A DNA stretch of 64,000 nucleotides from Arcobacter sp. CECT 8983 (GCF_004118855.1 NZ_PDKF01000002.1:262689-326688); one strand, 5' to 3'; counted from the first letter of the stretch, positions 18,461-27,723 are shown. Numbers and translations: made by a program. Notes: generated by a model from the sequence alone, not told the origin.

Positions 18461-18935
18461 TTGTAGGTAAGATAAATCTTTCAATTAAATAGTAAGTTCC
18501 ACTAGCAGCAATACCACCAGCAAGTCCAGCTACGATGTCATCACCCATAACACCCCAACCACCTTTTACATCTCTATCAATTCTTCCTATAATAGAAGGT
18601 TTCCAAATATCAAAGATTCTAAAGTACACAAAAGCAATAGGAGCTAAATAATATATATTTTCAGGAGTGATTCCACAAATAGAAAGAGCAATCCACATAC
18701 CAACAAGTTCATCAATAACAATCTCTTTGCTATCATGTTCTCCAACTTCTTCTTCATACTTATTTATCTCTCTTACAGCAATAACTGAGATTAAAAAAGC
18801 AAGTAAGAACATAGTTGATTGTGGAATATACTGTAATAATAAAACACCTAAGATAAGAGATACAAAGCTTCCTACTGTACCAGGTGCTTTTGGGCTTAAT
18901 CCACTATAAAAAACAGTTAAAAATAGTTTTCTCAT
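18456..18935 (-). CDS. pgpA: Phosphatidylglycerophosphatase A
   Basis: PgpA dephosphorylates phosphatidylglycerophosphate to phosphatidylglycerol in the inner membrane. LFLTVFYSGLSPKAPGTVGS is the conserved N-terminus; EIVIDELVGMWIA carries the acidic catalytic residues, and GVMGDDIVAGLAGG the second acidic motif. Several hydrophobic segments are present. The ATG at 18935 is preferred over one 14 codons upstream because it shares a base with the regulator's stop (TAATG) and fits the family's N-terminus; this gives 159 aa. Confidence 0.92.
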   Translation of the reverse strand: MRKLFLTVFYSGLSPKAPGTVGSFVSLILGVLLLQYIPQSTMFLLAFLISVIAVREINKYEEEVGEHDSKEIVIDELVGMWIALSICGITPENIYYLAPIAFVYFRIFDIWKPSIIGRIDRDVKGGWGVMGDDIVAGLAGGIAASGTYYLIERFILPTM

Positions 18936-19819
18936 TATTTCTTCTTCTCTATTCCAAGTTTTTTTCTCTTTTCCCATAGAGATTTTCTTGAGATACCAAG
19001 TTTTTTAGAAAGTTCAGTATCTGGATATTTTGTTTGATATGATAAAACCATCATTTTTACATAATCGTTTATTGTCATTATATTATTTGTCATTAAAAGG
19101 TTATCTTCTTTTTCAATCTCTAATTTATTGTAAGGGAAATCTTCTTCTTTTTCTAAAGATACAATAATACATTTTTTATCTTCTATTAGTTTATTTAAAT
19201 TCTCTTTAGTACTTTTCTTAAGACTATGGTAATCTGTTAGGTATAAGATTCCACTAAACTTTTCATTTACTCTTTTTTGCCAATTATCACTAGATAATGA
19301 TATAAATTTCATCTGCAAATCAAGTTTTCTAACAAGTTCAAAAGCTAATTTATCTGCACTAATTTGTGAGTTTGTTTCAATAAGAGTTGGAAATGATGTA
19401 GGTAATACATGCTCACTTGTATCTACTTCGTTAAACTGAAATTTAAGATAGTCTCTTAATGTTTGTAACTCTTTTCTTATAGATTTACACTCTCTATAGT
19501 GATAAATCTTTCTTAAAAGCTCATCCATGATAAATGGCTTCATAATATAATCTTTTGCACCTTCTTTGATTGGGTCTGTAACAGTTTCGTCTGAAATATA
19601 TGATACAAGAAGTAAAATAATTGAGTCACTATATCTTCTAATAATTGTCTTACATAAAGCAGCAGGTAGTGAAGTAGAAAGTAAAATAATATCGTAATCT
19701 TTTGTAAGATTGTCAATATTAGGAGACTCTACAAAATCACAATTATGTCCATCGTCTAGAAGTCTAGAGACAACTTTTTGAGCGAGGTAAATTTCGCTTT
19801 CAATAATCAGTATATTCAT
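18935..19819 (-). CDS. HP1021-like atypical orphan response regulator
   Basis: A 294-aa regulator orthologous by context and architecture to Helicobacter HP1021 and Campylobacter Cj1608, which also sit beside ispDF. The receiver-like domain (1-115) lacks the phospho-acceptor: the strand DYDIILLSTSLP has Ser48 where Asp is expected, while the conserved lysine in YIMKPF (Lys94) remains. The C-terminus has a Fis-type helix-turn-helix (SKKLGISRKSLWEKRKKL). In HP1021 phosphorylation-independent control, redox-active cysteines, oriC binding and metabolic regulation are reported; Cys27, Cys56 and Cys111 are visible here. It overlaps ispDF by 4 bp. Confidence 0.85.
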   Translation of the reverse strand: MNILIIESEIYLAQKVVSRLLDDGHNCDFVESPNIDNLTKDYDIILLSTSLPAALCKTIIRRYSDSIILLLVSYISDETVTDPIKEGAKDYIMKPFIMDELLRKIYHYRECKSIRKELQTLRDYLKFQFNEVDTSEHVLPTSFPTLIETNSQISADKLAFELVRKLDLQMKFISLSSDNWQKRVNEKFSGILYLTDYHSLKKSTKENLNKLIEDKKCIIVSLEKEEDFPYNKLEIEKEDNLLMTNNIMTINDYVKMMVLSYQTKYPDTELSKKLGISRKSLWEKRKKLGIEKKK

Positions 19820-20940
19820 TTTTTCGTCCAGTCATAGTATTTTAAAGTTGCAATTGATTGTACTGCAACTCCCTCTTTTCGTCCTATAAATCCAAGTTTC
19901 TCAGCTGTTGTTGCTTTTATATTTACAAATTGCTTTTCTATGTTTAGTAAAGAAGCAATGCTCTTTTTAATTTCATTCTTATATGGATTTATTTTTGGTT
20001 GTTGAGCAATTATTGTTAAATCAACATTAACTATCTCATAGCCTACATTATAAATAAACTCTACAATTTTTTGTAAAAGAATTTTTGAGTCTATATTTTT
20101 AAACTCATCATCTGTATCAGGGAAAAATTCACCAATATCTCCTGCTCCACAAGCGCCTAATAAAGCATCAATGAGAGAGTGAATTAATACATCTCCATCA
20201 CTGTGTGCTTTGAAACCATATGGAACATCAATATTTACTCCACCAAGATACATTTTTTTATTGTCTTCAAAGGGATGTATGTCATAACCCGTACCAGTAA
20301 AAAAGTTATTACTAGGAGCACTTAAACAAGATAACTCTTTTAAGTCATCACCAAAAGTTAACTTTTTACTTTTAATAGAACCTTCTAAATAAAAAATAGA
20401 ACCACCAGTTGCTTTAATAGCAGAACTATCATCTGTAAACTCTTTGTCAGTTTCTAAAGCAGTTTTTAAAATAGTAGTTCTTGAAAGTTGTGGAGTTTGA
20501 ATAAGTTTTACATTATCTCTATTTATTGTTTCTTCATTATAAATAACTGTATCATTTACTTTTAAAACTGGAACAATACAATCAGCATTTTCTTTTGAAT
20601 TAATTAATGAAAAAATGACATCTTCAGGAATACAAGCACGAGCTACATCTGTAACCATTACGTATTCAGAATCAACATTTTCTAAAGAATTTTTCATAGA
20701 TTGTTGTCTAGTATCTCCACCTGCAATAAACTCATAATCATCACTAAAGTTTTGCATATAAGCTAATTCATCTTTTGAAGATGTAATAATTACTTTATCA
20801 AATTTGTATAGATTTTCGAGTCTTTTTGTAACAAAAAGCCAGAGTGGTTGATTATCTATTCTAAGCCACTGTTTTTTTGTTTGAAGCCCAAATCTTGTAG
20901 AGTTTCCAGCACATAATACTATAAGTGTTACCTTCGACAA
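19816..20940 (-). CDS. ispDF: Bifunctional IspD-IspF isoprenoid synthesis enzyme
   Basis: A 374-aa fusion serving two steps of the MEP pathway. The N-terminal domain is IspD (CDP-ME synthase) with LIVLCAGNSTRFG; the C-terminal domain from about residue 216 is IspF (MECDP synthase) with GTGYDIHPFEDN, the metal-binding histidines, HSDGDVLIHSLIDALLGA and ATTAEKLGFIGRKEG. The fusion is typical of Campylobacterota and alphaproteobacteria. The LCAGNSTRFG loop is a little divergent from the common AAGxGxR. It is co-translated with the regulator downstream. Confidence 0.96.
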   Translation of the reverse strand: MSKVTLIVLCAGNSTRFGLQTKKQWLRIDNQPLWLFVTKRLENLYKFDKVIITSSKDELAYMQNFSDDYEFIAGGDTRQQSMKNSLENVDSEYVMVTDVARACIPEDVIFSLINSKENADCIVPVLKVNDTVIYNEETINRDNVKLIQTPQLSRTTILKTALETDKEFTDDSSAIKATGGSIFYLEGSIKSKKLTFGDDLKELSCLSAPSNNFFTGTGYDIHPFEDNKKMYLGGVNIDVPYGFKAHSDGDVLIHSLIDALLGACGAGDIGEFFPDTDDEFKNIDSKILLQKIVEFIYNVGYEIVNVDLTIIAQQPKINPYKNEIKKSIASLLNIEKQFVNIKATTAEKLGFIGRKEGVAVQSIATLKYYDWTKK

Positions 20941-20996
20941 AAGACCCCTTTGAGTAAAAAAGTTACAAATTATACTTTAATGTAACTTATGAAATC

Positions 20997-21818
20997 TTAA
21001 AGATCTTCTTCTAATTTATATTTAATAGATTCGATTGCTTTTTCTAAAGTTTCAACTTCAAAACCATACTCAATAGCTTTATTAATAGCTCTTTGAATAT
21101 TTGAATCAGATAAAGGGTTTTTAATATCTGCTAATATTTTTACTATCTCTAAGATTTGTACTTTTTTTACATACTCTTTAGGACAATTTTCTAAATCTTC
21201 TACAAAGCCAATTGAAAAAATAAGGTTATGACTTAAGTTCCAATGTTTAAAAATATTTGCAGTAATTCTAGCACATGAATAACCTACAAACTCTTTTTCA
21301 ACGCTTGAAAGATTTTTTGTTACTGCTATATGTTCTAGAAACTCTTCTTTTTGTTTGTTTTCTGTGATTATATCAGAGATAATAAATTTCCCAGTTTCTT
21401 GTAAGAATGCAGGTAAAAGTAAATCTTCTTTTAAATCTTTGTCAATTTTACTTACCCAAGTGTTAATTATATTTGAAGCTAAATTACATGAAAACATAAA
21501 GTCATCAGTAGAAGCCTCATATGCACTAAGGTCAGTTTGAATAAGGTTTTGAATAACTGAACCTAAAGCAATAGAAATTGTAAAGTTTACACCTAAAAGT
21601 GAAATTGCACGACTTGGAGTTTCTACTTCACTTACAAACCCAAACATAGCAGAGTTTGCAACTCTTAAAACAGTAGTAATAATTAAAGGGTCTTTTTCAA
21701 TAATTTTTAATAAATCTAGTGGTTCTTTAGTTGGCATCTTCCTAAACTCTTCTAATTCTAAAACCGAATTAGGTAAAGGAGGTAAAGAGTCAATTTTATC
21801 TACTATTAGTTGTTTCAT
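20997..21818 (-). CDS. HDOD-domain signalling protein
   Basis: A 273-aa protein made of one HDOD domain: LPPLPNSVLELEEFRK, IIEKDPLIITTVLRVANSA and SRAISLLGVNFTISIALGS are the family's landmarks. HDOD domains are catalytically dead relatives of HD phosphohydrolases and act in signalling, often with chemotaxis or cyclic-di-GMP proteins. No second domain is attached. It is separated by 56 bp from ispDF and 16 bp from the unknown gene upstream, so it may be co-transcribed with the latter. Confidence 0.9.
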   Translation of the reverse strand: MKQLIVDKIDSLPPLPNSVLELEEFRKMPTKEPLDLLKIIEKDPLIITTVLRVANSAMFGFVSEVETPSRAISLLGVNFTISIALGSVIQNLIQTDLSAYEASTDDFMFSCNLASNIINTWVSKIDKDLKEDLLLPAFLQETGKFIISDIITENKQKEEFLEHIAVTKNLSSVEKEFVGYSCARITANIFKHWNLSHNLIFSIGFVEDLENCPKEYVKKVQILEIVKILADIKNPLSDSNIQRAINKAIEYGFEVETLEKAIESIKYKLEEDL

Positions 21819-21834
21819 TGTCGTTCCTGAAATT

Positions 21835-22752
21835 CTATTTTTTTATCATATCAATTAATTGTTTATACTCATCTGTATAAAGTTTTAATAAAACTAGTTT
21901 TTGTTCAAGCAAATCATGTTTAGTTATTTTATTAATATATATATTACTACTTGAAAAATCCCTTAAAATAACTTCTTCAATATGTGCTATTGTGTAATTG
22001 TCAATATTTTTTATCTTGTGAAAACTATTAATATAAAATTCAACAATATTTTTAAACTTATCATTATCAAAACTATCTAAAGGTTTGTATTTATAAATTT
22101 TGTGAATAAGAGTAAGAACTAAAAAAGATGCATTGTTTTTTAATATCTCCAATTCAATCTCTTTATTTGTAAACTCTTTATTTCCAAAGTTAGAAGCAAG
22201 ACTTAAATCAAAACCATGAAACATTCTTTCAAGATTTAAGAGATACTTCTCAAAAGTATAATCTAAAGGATATTCATTTATATCGTGGTAATGAATATGA
22301 GAAAAATAATATAGTTGCTCTCCTATTAGATTATTTAAAATATTTATATGTTTTGAGTCTAAAGGAACTGTTAGTTTTAACATATTCTTTGATTCTTTTA
22401 AAATCTGAAAAAAGTTATCTATATTAGGAATTTTATTTTTATTATTAACAAAGGTATTGCAAAGTTCTGTAAAAACTTTTATAAGTAGTAAATAAAGTTT
22501 AAACTCTATTTCAAATCTATTTTTATCTTCTTGAAAACTTTGTTTTAATAGTTCTTCGTAAAATCTAAATATTTTAGCAATCTCATTTAGGTCATAAATT
22601 GTATTTTTTTTGATTATAAAACTATTGTCAAAAGTAAGAGTATCAATTAACTTTACAAGCTTTATAGCATCTATGTGGTTACTATTAAGTATTAACTTAA
22701 GATTTTTCTTTGAGTTTTCATAAAGCTTTGTTAGATTTTTGATACTTTTCAT
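21835..22752 (-). CDS. Hypothetical helical protein of unknown function
   Basis: A 305-aa protein rich in Leu, Ile, Lys and Asn, apparently all-alpha, without signal peptide or membrane segment. I recognise no domain. It is 16 bp upstream of the HDOD gene on the same strand, so the two may form a small signalling operon. A good Shine-Dalgarno was not obvious (AAGGTTTAT before the ATG). Confidence 0.7.
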   Translation of the reverse strand: MKSIKNLTKLYENSKKNLKLILNSNHIDAIKLVKLIDTLTFDNSFIIKKNTIYDLNEIAKIFRFYEELLKQSFQEDKNRFEIEFKLYLLLIKVFTELCNTFVNNKNKIPNIDNFFQILKESKNMLKLTVPLDSKHINILNNLIGEQLYYFSHIHYHDINEYPLDYTFEKYLLNLERMFHGFDLSLASNFGNKEFTNKEIELEILKNNASFLVLTLIHKIYKYKPLDSFDNDKFKNIVEFYINSFHKIKNIDNYTIAHIEEVILRDFSSSNIYINKITKHDLLEQKLVLLKLYTDEYKQLIDMIKK

Positions 22753-22854
22753 ATAAACCTTAAATTATTTTAAACTATTATAATCAATTTGACCTTACAT
22801 AATTAATAATTTAAAACTAGTTGTTTTAATTAAGTTTCTATAATATAAATTTGA

Positions 22855-22860
22855 TATAAT
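22855..22860 (+). promoter_or_regulatory. -10 promoter box for thiC
   Basis: AATTTGATATAAT contains a perfect TATAAT with TTGA extension, 28 bases before the ATG. The short leader leaves no room for a TPP riboswitch, and none of its conserved sequence is present. Confidence 0.55.
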
Positions 22861-22888
22861 CAGCTTAAATTATTAGATAGGATTTTAT

Positions 22889-24244
22889 ATGAGAGATTGG
22901 TTAGACAATCATAAAGATGATGAAGTAAGAACTCAAATGTATTATGCTAAAAGAGGCATTATTACACCAGATATGGAGTATGTTGCAAAAGTAGAGAAGA
23001 TTGAACCGGAACTTGTAAGAGACGAAGTTGCAAGAGGAAGGTTAATCATTCCTGCAAATGTTAATCATAAGCATTTAAAGCCAATGGCTATTGGTATGGC
23101 TTCTTCATGTAAGATTAATGCAAATATTGGTTCATCTGCATTAGCATCAGACATTCAAGGTGAAATTGAAAAAGTTGATGTTTCATTAAAATATGGTGCA
23201 GATACAATTATGGATTTAAGTACAGGTGGAGATTTAGATGCTATTAGAGCTGCTGTTATTGAGCACTCAACAGTTCCTATTGGAACAGTTCCGATGTACC
23301 AAATTTTACATGATGTTAAAGATAAAATTGAAAATTTATCTATTGATGTTATGTTAGATGTTTTAGAAAAACAAGCTCAACAAGGGGTTTCATATTTTAC
23401 AATTCATGCTGGATTTTTATTAAGATTCATGCCTCATATTGCAAAAAGAAAAATGGGTATTGTATCAAGAGGTGGTTCTTTAATGGCTGCATGGATGATG
23501 CATTACCATAAAGAAAATCCATTTTATGATGCTTTTGATGATATCTTAGATATTTGTAGAAGATATGATGTATCTTTATCATTAGGTGACTCATTAAGAC
23601 CAGGATGTTTAGCGGATGCATCAGATGAAGCTCAATTATCAGAATTAAAAGTATTAGGTGAACTAACACTTAGAGCTTGGGAAAAAGATGTTCAAGTTAT
23701 GATTGAAGGACCAGGTCATGTTCCATTAAATCAAATTGAAAGAAATATGAAACTTGAAAGAGAGTATTGTCATGAAGCACCTTTCTATATTTTAGGTCCA
23801 CTTACGACTGATATTGCAGCTGGTTATGATCATATCTCTTCTGCAATTGGTGCAGCTGTTGGTGGATGGCATGGAGCTTCAATGTTATGTTATGTAACTC
23901 CAAAAGAGCACTTAGGATTACCAAATGCACAAGATGTAAGAGAAGGTATTATTGCATATAAAATTGCAGCTCATAGTGCTGATATTGCAAGAGGAAGAAA
24001 AGGTGCAAGAGATATTGATGATGAGATGTCTGATGCCAGATATGCTTTTGATTGGAATAAACAGTTTGAATTATGTTTAGACCCAGAAAGGGCTAAAGAG
24101 TATCATGATGAAACTCTTCCTCAAGATGTGTTTAAAGAAGCAGAATTTTGCTCAATGTGTGGACCAAAGTTTTGTTCATACAAAATCACTCAAAAGATTG
24201 TAAAAGATCATGGTGATAAGATTGAAGCAACTGCTACAGCTTAG
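22889..24244 (+). CDS. thiC: Phosphomethylpyrimidine synthase (HMP-P synthase)
   Basis: ThiC is a radical-SAM enzyme that rearranges AIR into the pyrimidine of thiamine. The 451-aa protein carries the C-terminal [4Fe-4S] motif [12 protein letters not shown], the Zn/substrate loops GTVPMYQ and [12 protein letters not shown], and [17 protein letters not shown] is the product of PurM encoded 15 kb upstream, so the pathways meet here. It is monocistronic with its own terminator. Confidence 0.98.
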   Translation: MRDWLDNHKDDEVRTQMYYAKRGIITPDMEYVAKVEKIEPELVRDEVARGRLIIPANVNHKHLKPMAIGMASSCKINANIGSSALASDIQGEIEKVDVSLKYGADTIMDLSTGGDLDAIRAAVIEHSTVPIGTVPMYQILHDVKDKIENLSIDVMLDVLEKQAQQGVSYFTIHAGFLLRFMPHIAKRKMGIVSRGGSLMAAWMMHYHKENPFYDAFDDILDICRRYDVSLSLGDSLRPGCLADASDEAQLSELKVLGELTLRAWEKDVQVMIEGPGHVPLNQIERNMKLEREYCHEAPFYILGPLTTDIAAGYDHISSAIGAAVGGWHGASMLCYVTPKEHLGLPNAQDVREGIIAYKIAAHSADIARGRKGARDIDDEMSDARYAFDWNKQFELCLDPERAKEYHDETLPQDVFKEAEFCSMCGPKFCSYKITQKIVKDHGDKIEATATA

Positions 24245-24270
24245 TATTTTTTAATAAAATGTAAGTTATA

Positions 24271-24303
24271 AAAAAGGTCAAGTTTTTTTACTTGACCTTT
24301 TTT
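24271..24303 (+). terminator. Terminator of thiC
   Basis: AAAAAGGTCAAG (24271-24282) pairs with CTTGACCTTTTT (24291-24302) around a T-rich loop and runs into T residues. Confidence 0.85.
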
Positions 24304-24410
24304 TATTAATGATTTCAATTAAGACAAAAATTATCCTATTTGAAATATAATGTCGTGAAAATTTAAGAAATAAAATTTATTTTTCTTGTTAAAAGAAATT
24401 AAAAATTAAG

Positions 24411-24428
24411 GTCCCTAAAAACAGGGAC
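24411..24428 (+). promoter_or_regulatory. Small hairpin in the mrp leader
   Basis: GTCCCT (24411-24416), a six-base A-rich loop, then AGGGAC (24423-24428). It ends 19 bases before the mrp ATG and is followed by TGTTTT. It may be a leader structure affecting mRNA stability or translation, but it could be chance. Confidence 0.35.
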
Positions 24429-24447
24429 TGTTTTAAGGATAAAATAT

Positions 24448-25638
24448 ATGGCAACTATAGCAGATATAAAAGAAGAGTTATCAAAAGTTATATATCCAGG
24501 TTTCCAAAAATCTATTGTTGATTTTGGTTTCGTAAAAGATATTCAAGTTGATGCTGATGATGCCTGTACAATACTTTTAGATATTACTTCAAGTGCTGAA
24601 GAAGTAGCTTCAAAACTAGAAGAAGATATCTCAAAAGTTTTAGGTGAAATTGGTGTAACAAATGTAAATTTAAAAATTTCTAAGCCAGAAGCTCCCAAAC
24701 AACAAAGTAATAGTGTAAGTGGAAGTAATATTGCTCCACAAATTAAAAACTTTGTAATGGTAAGTTCTGGAAAAGGTGGAGTTGGTAAATCAACTACTAC
24801 TGTAAACTTAGCAATAGCAGCAGCAATGCAAGGTAAAAAAGTAGGTATTTTAGATGCAGACATCTATGGACCAAATATTCCTAGAATGATGGGTTTAAAT
24901 GGACTTGAAGTTGAGGTAGTTGGAAATAAAGCTAAGCCTTTTAATGCCTTTGGCGTTTCAGTTATGTCAATGGGTTCTTTAATGGAAGAAGGGCAATCTC
25001 TTATTTGGAGAGGTGCTATGATTATGAAAGCTATCCAACAATTATTAAGAGACATTCTTTGGGAAGATTTAGACATTTTATTTATTGATATGCCTCCAGG
25101 AACTGGTGATGCACAATTAACTCTTGCACAAAGTGTACCTGTAACATGTGGTATTAATGTTACTACTCCTCAACATGTTGCACTTGATGATTCAAGAAGG
25201 TCTTTAGATATGTTCCAAAAACTTCATATTCCTATTGGTGGAATTATTGAAAATATGAGTGGATTTATTTGTCCTGAATGTAATACTGAGTCTGATATCT
25301 TTGGACAAGGAACTTGTGAAGATTTAGCAGATCAATATAATACACAAGTATTAGGATTACTTCCTATTGAACCAGCAATTAGAGAAGGTGGAGATGGTGG
25401 TAAACCAGTTGTTTATTTCCAACCTGAATCTGAATCTGCAAAAAGATATATGAAAGCTACAGAAAAATTAATTGCTTTTGTAGAAGAAAATGCAGGAAAA
25501 GCAGAAAATGCTTCTATTCAACCAACTACAGCTCCAGGACAATCTGCTTGTTCTACAAGTGGTGCAGCAGCTTCTAAGTCTGAACCAAAACAAGAATCTT
25601 CATCTGGTGGATGTGGAACTGGTTGTGGTTGTCACTAA
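24448..25638 (+). CDS. mrp: Mrp/ApbC (NBP35-type) Fe-S cluster carrier ATPase
   Basis: A 396-aa P-loop ATPase that delivers Fe-S clusters. The N-terminal MIP18/DUF59 domain (about 1-80) is followed by the deviant Walker A SSGKGGVGKST, the switch region LDADIYGPNIPRM, IDMPPGTGDAQLT and the cluster-binding CxxC pair in FICPECNTES. The last 50 residues form a low-complexity Ser/Ala/Gln linker ending in GGCGTGCGCH, an extra cysteine-rich tail not universal in the family. Shine-Dalgarno AAGGAT precedes the ATG. Confidence 0.95.
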   Translation: MATIADIKEELSKVIYPGFQKSIVDFGFVKDIQVDADDACTILLDITSSAEEVASKLEEDISKVLGEIGVTNVNLKISKPEAPKQQSNSVSGSNIAPQIKNFVMVSSGKGGVGKSTTTVNLAIAAAMQGKKVGILDADIYGPNIPRMMGLNGLEVEVVGNKAKPFNAFGVSVMSMGSLMEEGQSLIWRGAMIMKAIQQLLRDILWEDLDILFIDMPPGTGDAQLTLAQSVPVTCGINVTTPQHVALDDSRRSLDMFQKLHIPIGGIIENMSGFICPECNTESDIFGQGTCEDLADQYNTQVLGLLPIEPAIREGGDGGKPVVYFQPESESAKRYMKATEKLIAFVEENAGKAENASIQPTTAPGQSACSTSGAAASKSEPKQESSSGGCGTGCGCH

Positions 25639-25665
25639 ATAAAAAGAGCTTTTGCTCTTTTTATT
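25638..25665 (+). terminator. Terminator of mrp
   Basis: AATAAAAAGAGC (25638-25649), loop TTTT, GCTCTTTTTATT (25654-25665), partly overlapping the mrp stop. Confidence 0.85.
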
Positions 25666-25771
25666 ATTACTTTCAGTAACTTTCTTTATTCTATTTTTTA
25701 TTGAGACTTCTAAAATTTCCAAAAATTTAAATATTATTATAAACTTTAAATAAAGACAAAAGGAGTTTACT

Positions 25772-25879
25772 ATGTTTTTAACTGAAATTTTTACATTTGT
25801 TGTAGTAGGATTATTAGCTTTTATGGCAGCTAGTTTTGTAGTAAAACACTTTATTAGAAAGAAAGAGAAAAAAGCCTAG
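25772..25879 (+). CDS. 35-aa single-pass membrane microprotein
   Basis: ATG at 25772 opens a 35-codon frame with an excellent Shine-Dalgarno (AGGAG, six bases upstream) and a TAG stop at 25877-25879. The peptide has a short N-terminal segment, one hydrophobic stretch (about residues 6-24, FTFVVVGLLAFMAASFVV) and a basic tail HFIRKKEKKA, the pattern of a small inner-membrane protein with its C-terminus inside. It lies between the mrp terminator and the convergent hisIE gene, in an otherwise unexplained gap. I do not recognise a family. Confidence 0.65.
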   Translation: MFLTEIFTFVVVGLLAFMAASFVVKHFIRKKEKKA

Positions 25880-25889
25880 ATTTTAGGCT
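25873..25889. terminator. Convergent hairpin between the microprotein gene and hisIE
   Basis: AGCCTA (25873-25878) and TAGGCT (25884-25889) form a six-bp stem flanked by AAAA on the left and ACTTTT on the right. It overlaps the stop codons of both genes. Confidence 0.5.
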
Positions 25890-26565
25890 ACTTTTCTCTA
25901 GAGTTTTTTTCTTCAATTCCAGATAAGCTAAATCTTCTAGAAAGTTCTTGCTTTACTCTATCTGGATTAATTCCTTTACTAGAAAGGGCAACTAAACTAT
26001 GATATAGTAGATCAGCTGCTTCATAGATAATCTCTTCTTCATCATTATCTTTAACTGCAAAAGTAAATTCTCCAGCTTCTTCTACAATCTTTTTAAGCAT
26101 AGAGTTTTCTTTACCTTGAAGAAGTTTTGCAGTATATGATTTTGTAGGATCATCATTTTTTCTTGATTCAATTACATGGTATAAAGTATCAATCACGCCA
26201 TAGGCATTAGTAGTATTTACTTCTACGTCAAGTTTAACTTCATCATTTTCTAAATCAGTAAAGAAGCATGACTTTCTTCCTGTATGACAAGCAACACCAT
26301 TTTGGTTTACTTTTAATAAAACAGTGTCATTATCACAATCAACCATGGTAGAAACAACTTCTTGCGTATGTCCAGAGCTTTCACCCTTTTTCCATAATCT
26401 TTGTTTACTTCTACTGTAATAATGAGCTTGTTTTATTTCAAGCGTTAGTTTAAGTGCTTCTTCATTCATATATGCAAGCATTAATACTTCATTAGTAGTT
26501 GCATCTTGTGTGATAACAGGGATTAATCCATTCATTTTTTGCCAGTCAATTTTTTCAGTACTCAT
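25888..26565 (-). CDS. hisIE: Bifunctional HisI-HisE (PR-AMP cyclohydrolase / PR-ATP pyrophosphatase)
   Basis: A 225-aa fusion for steps two and three of histidine synthesis. The N-terminal HisI domain has [29 protein letters not shown], the metal-binding DCDNDTVLL and [10 protein letters not shown]; the C-terminal HisE domain (from about residue 125) has [16 protein letters not shown] and [13 protein letters not shown]. It is isolated from other his genes except the hisZ-like gene 11 kb upstream. Confidence 0.97.
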   Translation of the reverse strand: MSTEKIDWQKMNGLIPVITQDATTNEVLMLAYMNEEALKLTLEIKQAHYYSRSKQRLWKKGESSGHTQEVVSTMVDCDNDTVLLKVNQNGVACHTGRKSCFFTDLENDEVKLDVEVNTTNAYGVIDTLYHVIESRKNDDPTKSYTAKLLQGKENSMLKKIVEEAGEFTFAVKDNDEEEIIYEAADLLYHSLVALSSKGINPDRVKQELSRRFSLSGIEEKNSREK

Positions 26566-26614
26566 TTAAAATCCGTGATAGTAAATTTATTAAGAGGAAA
26601 AACTCCTCTTAATA

Positions 26615-27703
26615 TTATTGGTTAATTGCAGTGTCTCTTGATTTATTTTTAGTGTCAACCCAGATATTTGGAGTTGAGCCACCAGGTGTTAAGAAAATCT
26701 TAGCATCTTTGTTTTCTCTAAGAGCTTCGTTGAATTTACCTTGAACTTCAATTTGTTGCATATGAAGTAATTTAGGTGTAAGTGAACCTGCAATTGCTTT
26801 ATTTGCAGCTGCTTGTGCTTTTGCTTCAATAGTTACAGCATCTGCTCTACCTTGCGCTTCAATTCTGTTTTTGTCAGCCTCACCCTTTGCAAGTGCAGCT
26901 TTTTTCTCAGCTTCTTGTTTAGCTCTTAAAACTTCGTATCTTACTCTTTCTGATTCTTGGTTAGCAATTTGAACTCTTTCAATTTGCTCTTTAATCTTTG
27001 GAGGAAGAACAATCTCTCTTAATTGAACTGATTCTACAGTTACAGGTTTTTCTTTAAGAGATTCGATTTCAGTTCTAATTCCATTTTCAATCATAGTTGC
27101 AATTTCATTTCTTCTAGTTGGTAATTCTTCTGCGTTAAATCCACCAACAACATTTCTTACTATGTTTCTAACAACTGGGTTAACGATTTTATCTTCCCAT
27201 CCTGGACCCCAAGTAGCAATTGTTAAAGGTGCTCCTGAAGCAGTAAGTCTATATTGAACTGTTAATTCAATTGAAACTGGTAAACCCCTTGCATCAAGAA
27301 TGTTAATAGCAGGGTTTAATTTAATACTTTGGTCAAATCCATTACTACCACTAGTTTCCACTGAAGCATAATTAATAAGTCTAACTTTTGTATCAACTAC
27401 AATAACTTTTTGGAATACTGGAATATATAAATGGAAACCAGGATTTAAAGGTCTATCTTCATACTTACCTGTTGTAACTTTGATACCCACTTGACCAGAT
27501 TCAATGATTACAAAGGGTTTAAAGATAAATAAAGCAGCTAAGATGATGATAATTACATAAATAATCCCAGCTTTTTTACCGAAGTTTTTAAAAAATTCAG
27601 GTGGCTCAAAAGGAGGTTGGTAATTACCACCTCCACCGTTATTGGAGTTGTTACCCTTGTTTTGTTGTTGTCTATTTTTAAAATAGTCGTTATCTATTGG
27701 CAT
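26615..27703 (-). CDS. SPFH/Band 7 (prohibitin-like) membrane protein
   Basis: A 362-aa protein with a Gly/Asn/Gln-rich cytoplasmic N-terminus (about 1-40), one membrane helix (about 46-64, IIYVIIIILAALFIF) and a Band 7 domain (VIIESGQVGIKV, RPLNPGFHLYIP), then a long Ala/Glu/Lys coiled coil. This is the layout of HflK/prohibitin-type scaffold proteins that form membrane rings around proteases such as FtsH. No hflC partner lies beside it, so it is more like single-gene prohibitin homologues. Function is inferred from family. Confidence 0.87.
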   Translation of the reverse strand: MPIDNDYFKNRQQQNKGNNSNNGGGGNYQPPFEPPEFFKNFGKKAGIIYVIIIILAALFIFKPFVIIESGQVGIKVTTGKYEDRPLNPGFHLYIPVFQKVIVVDTKVRLINYASVETSGSNGFDQSIKLNPAINILDARGLPVSIELTVQYRLTASGAPLTIATWGPGWEDKIVNPVVRNIVRNVVGGFNAEELPTRRNEIATMIENGIRTEIESLKEKPVTVESVQLREIVLPPKIKEQIERVQIANQESERVRYEVLRAKQEAEKKAALAKGEADKNRIEAQGRADAVTIEAKAQAAANKAIAGSLTPKLLHMQQIEVQGKFNEALRENKDAKIFLTPGGSTPNIWVDTKNKSRDTAINQ

Positions 27704-27723
27704 AAATTACCCTTTTTTTTGTT

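Noticed and set aside
22753-22888. TPP riboswitch before thiC
   Set aside because: The leader is only about 20-30 bases after the -10 box and lacks the conserved TPP-aptamer sequence.
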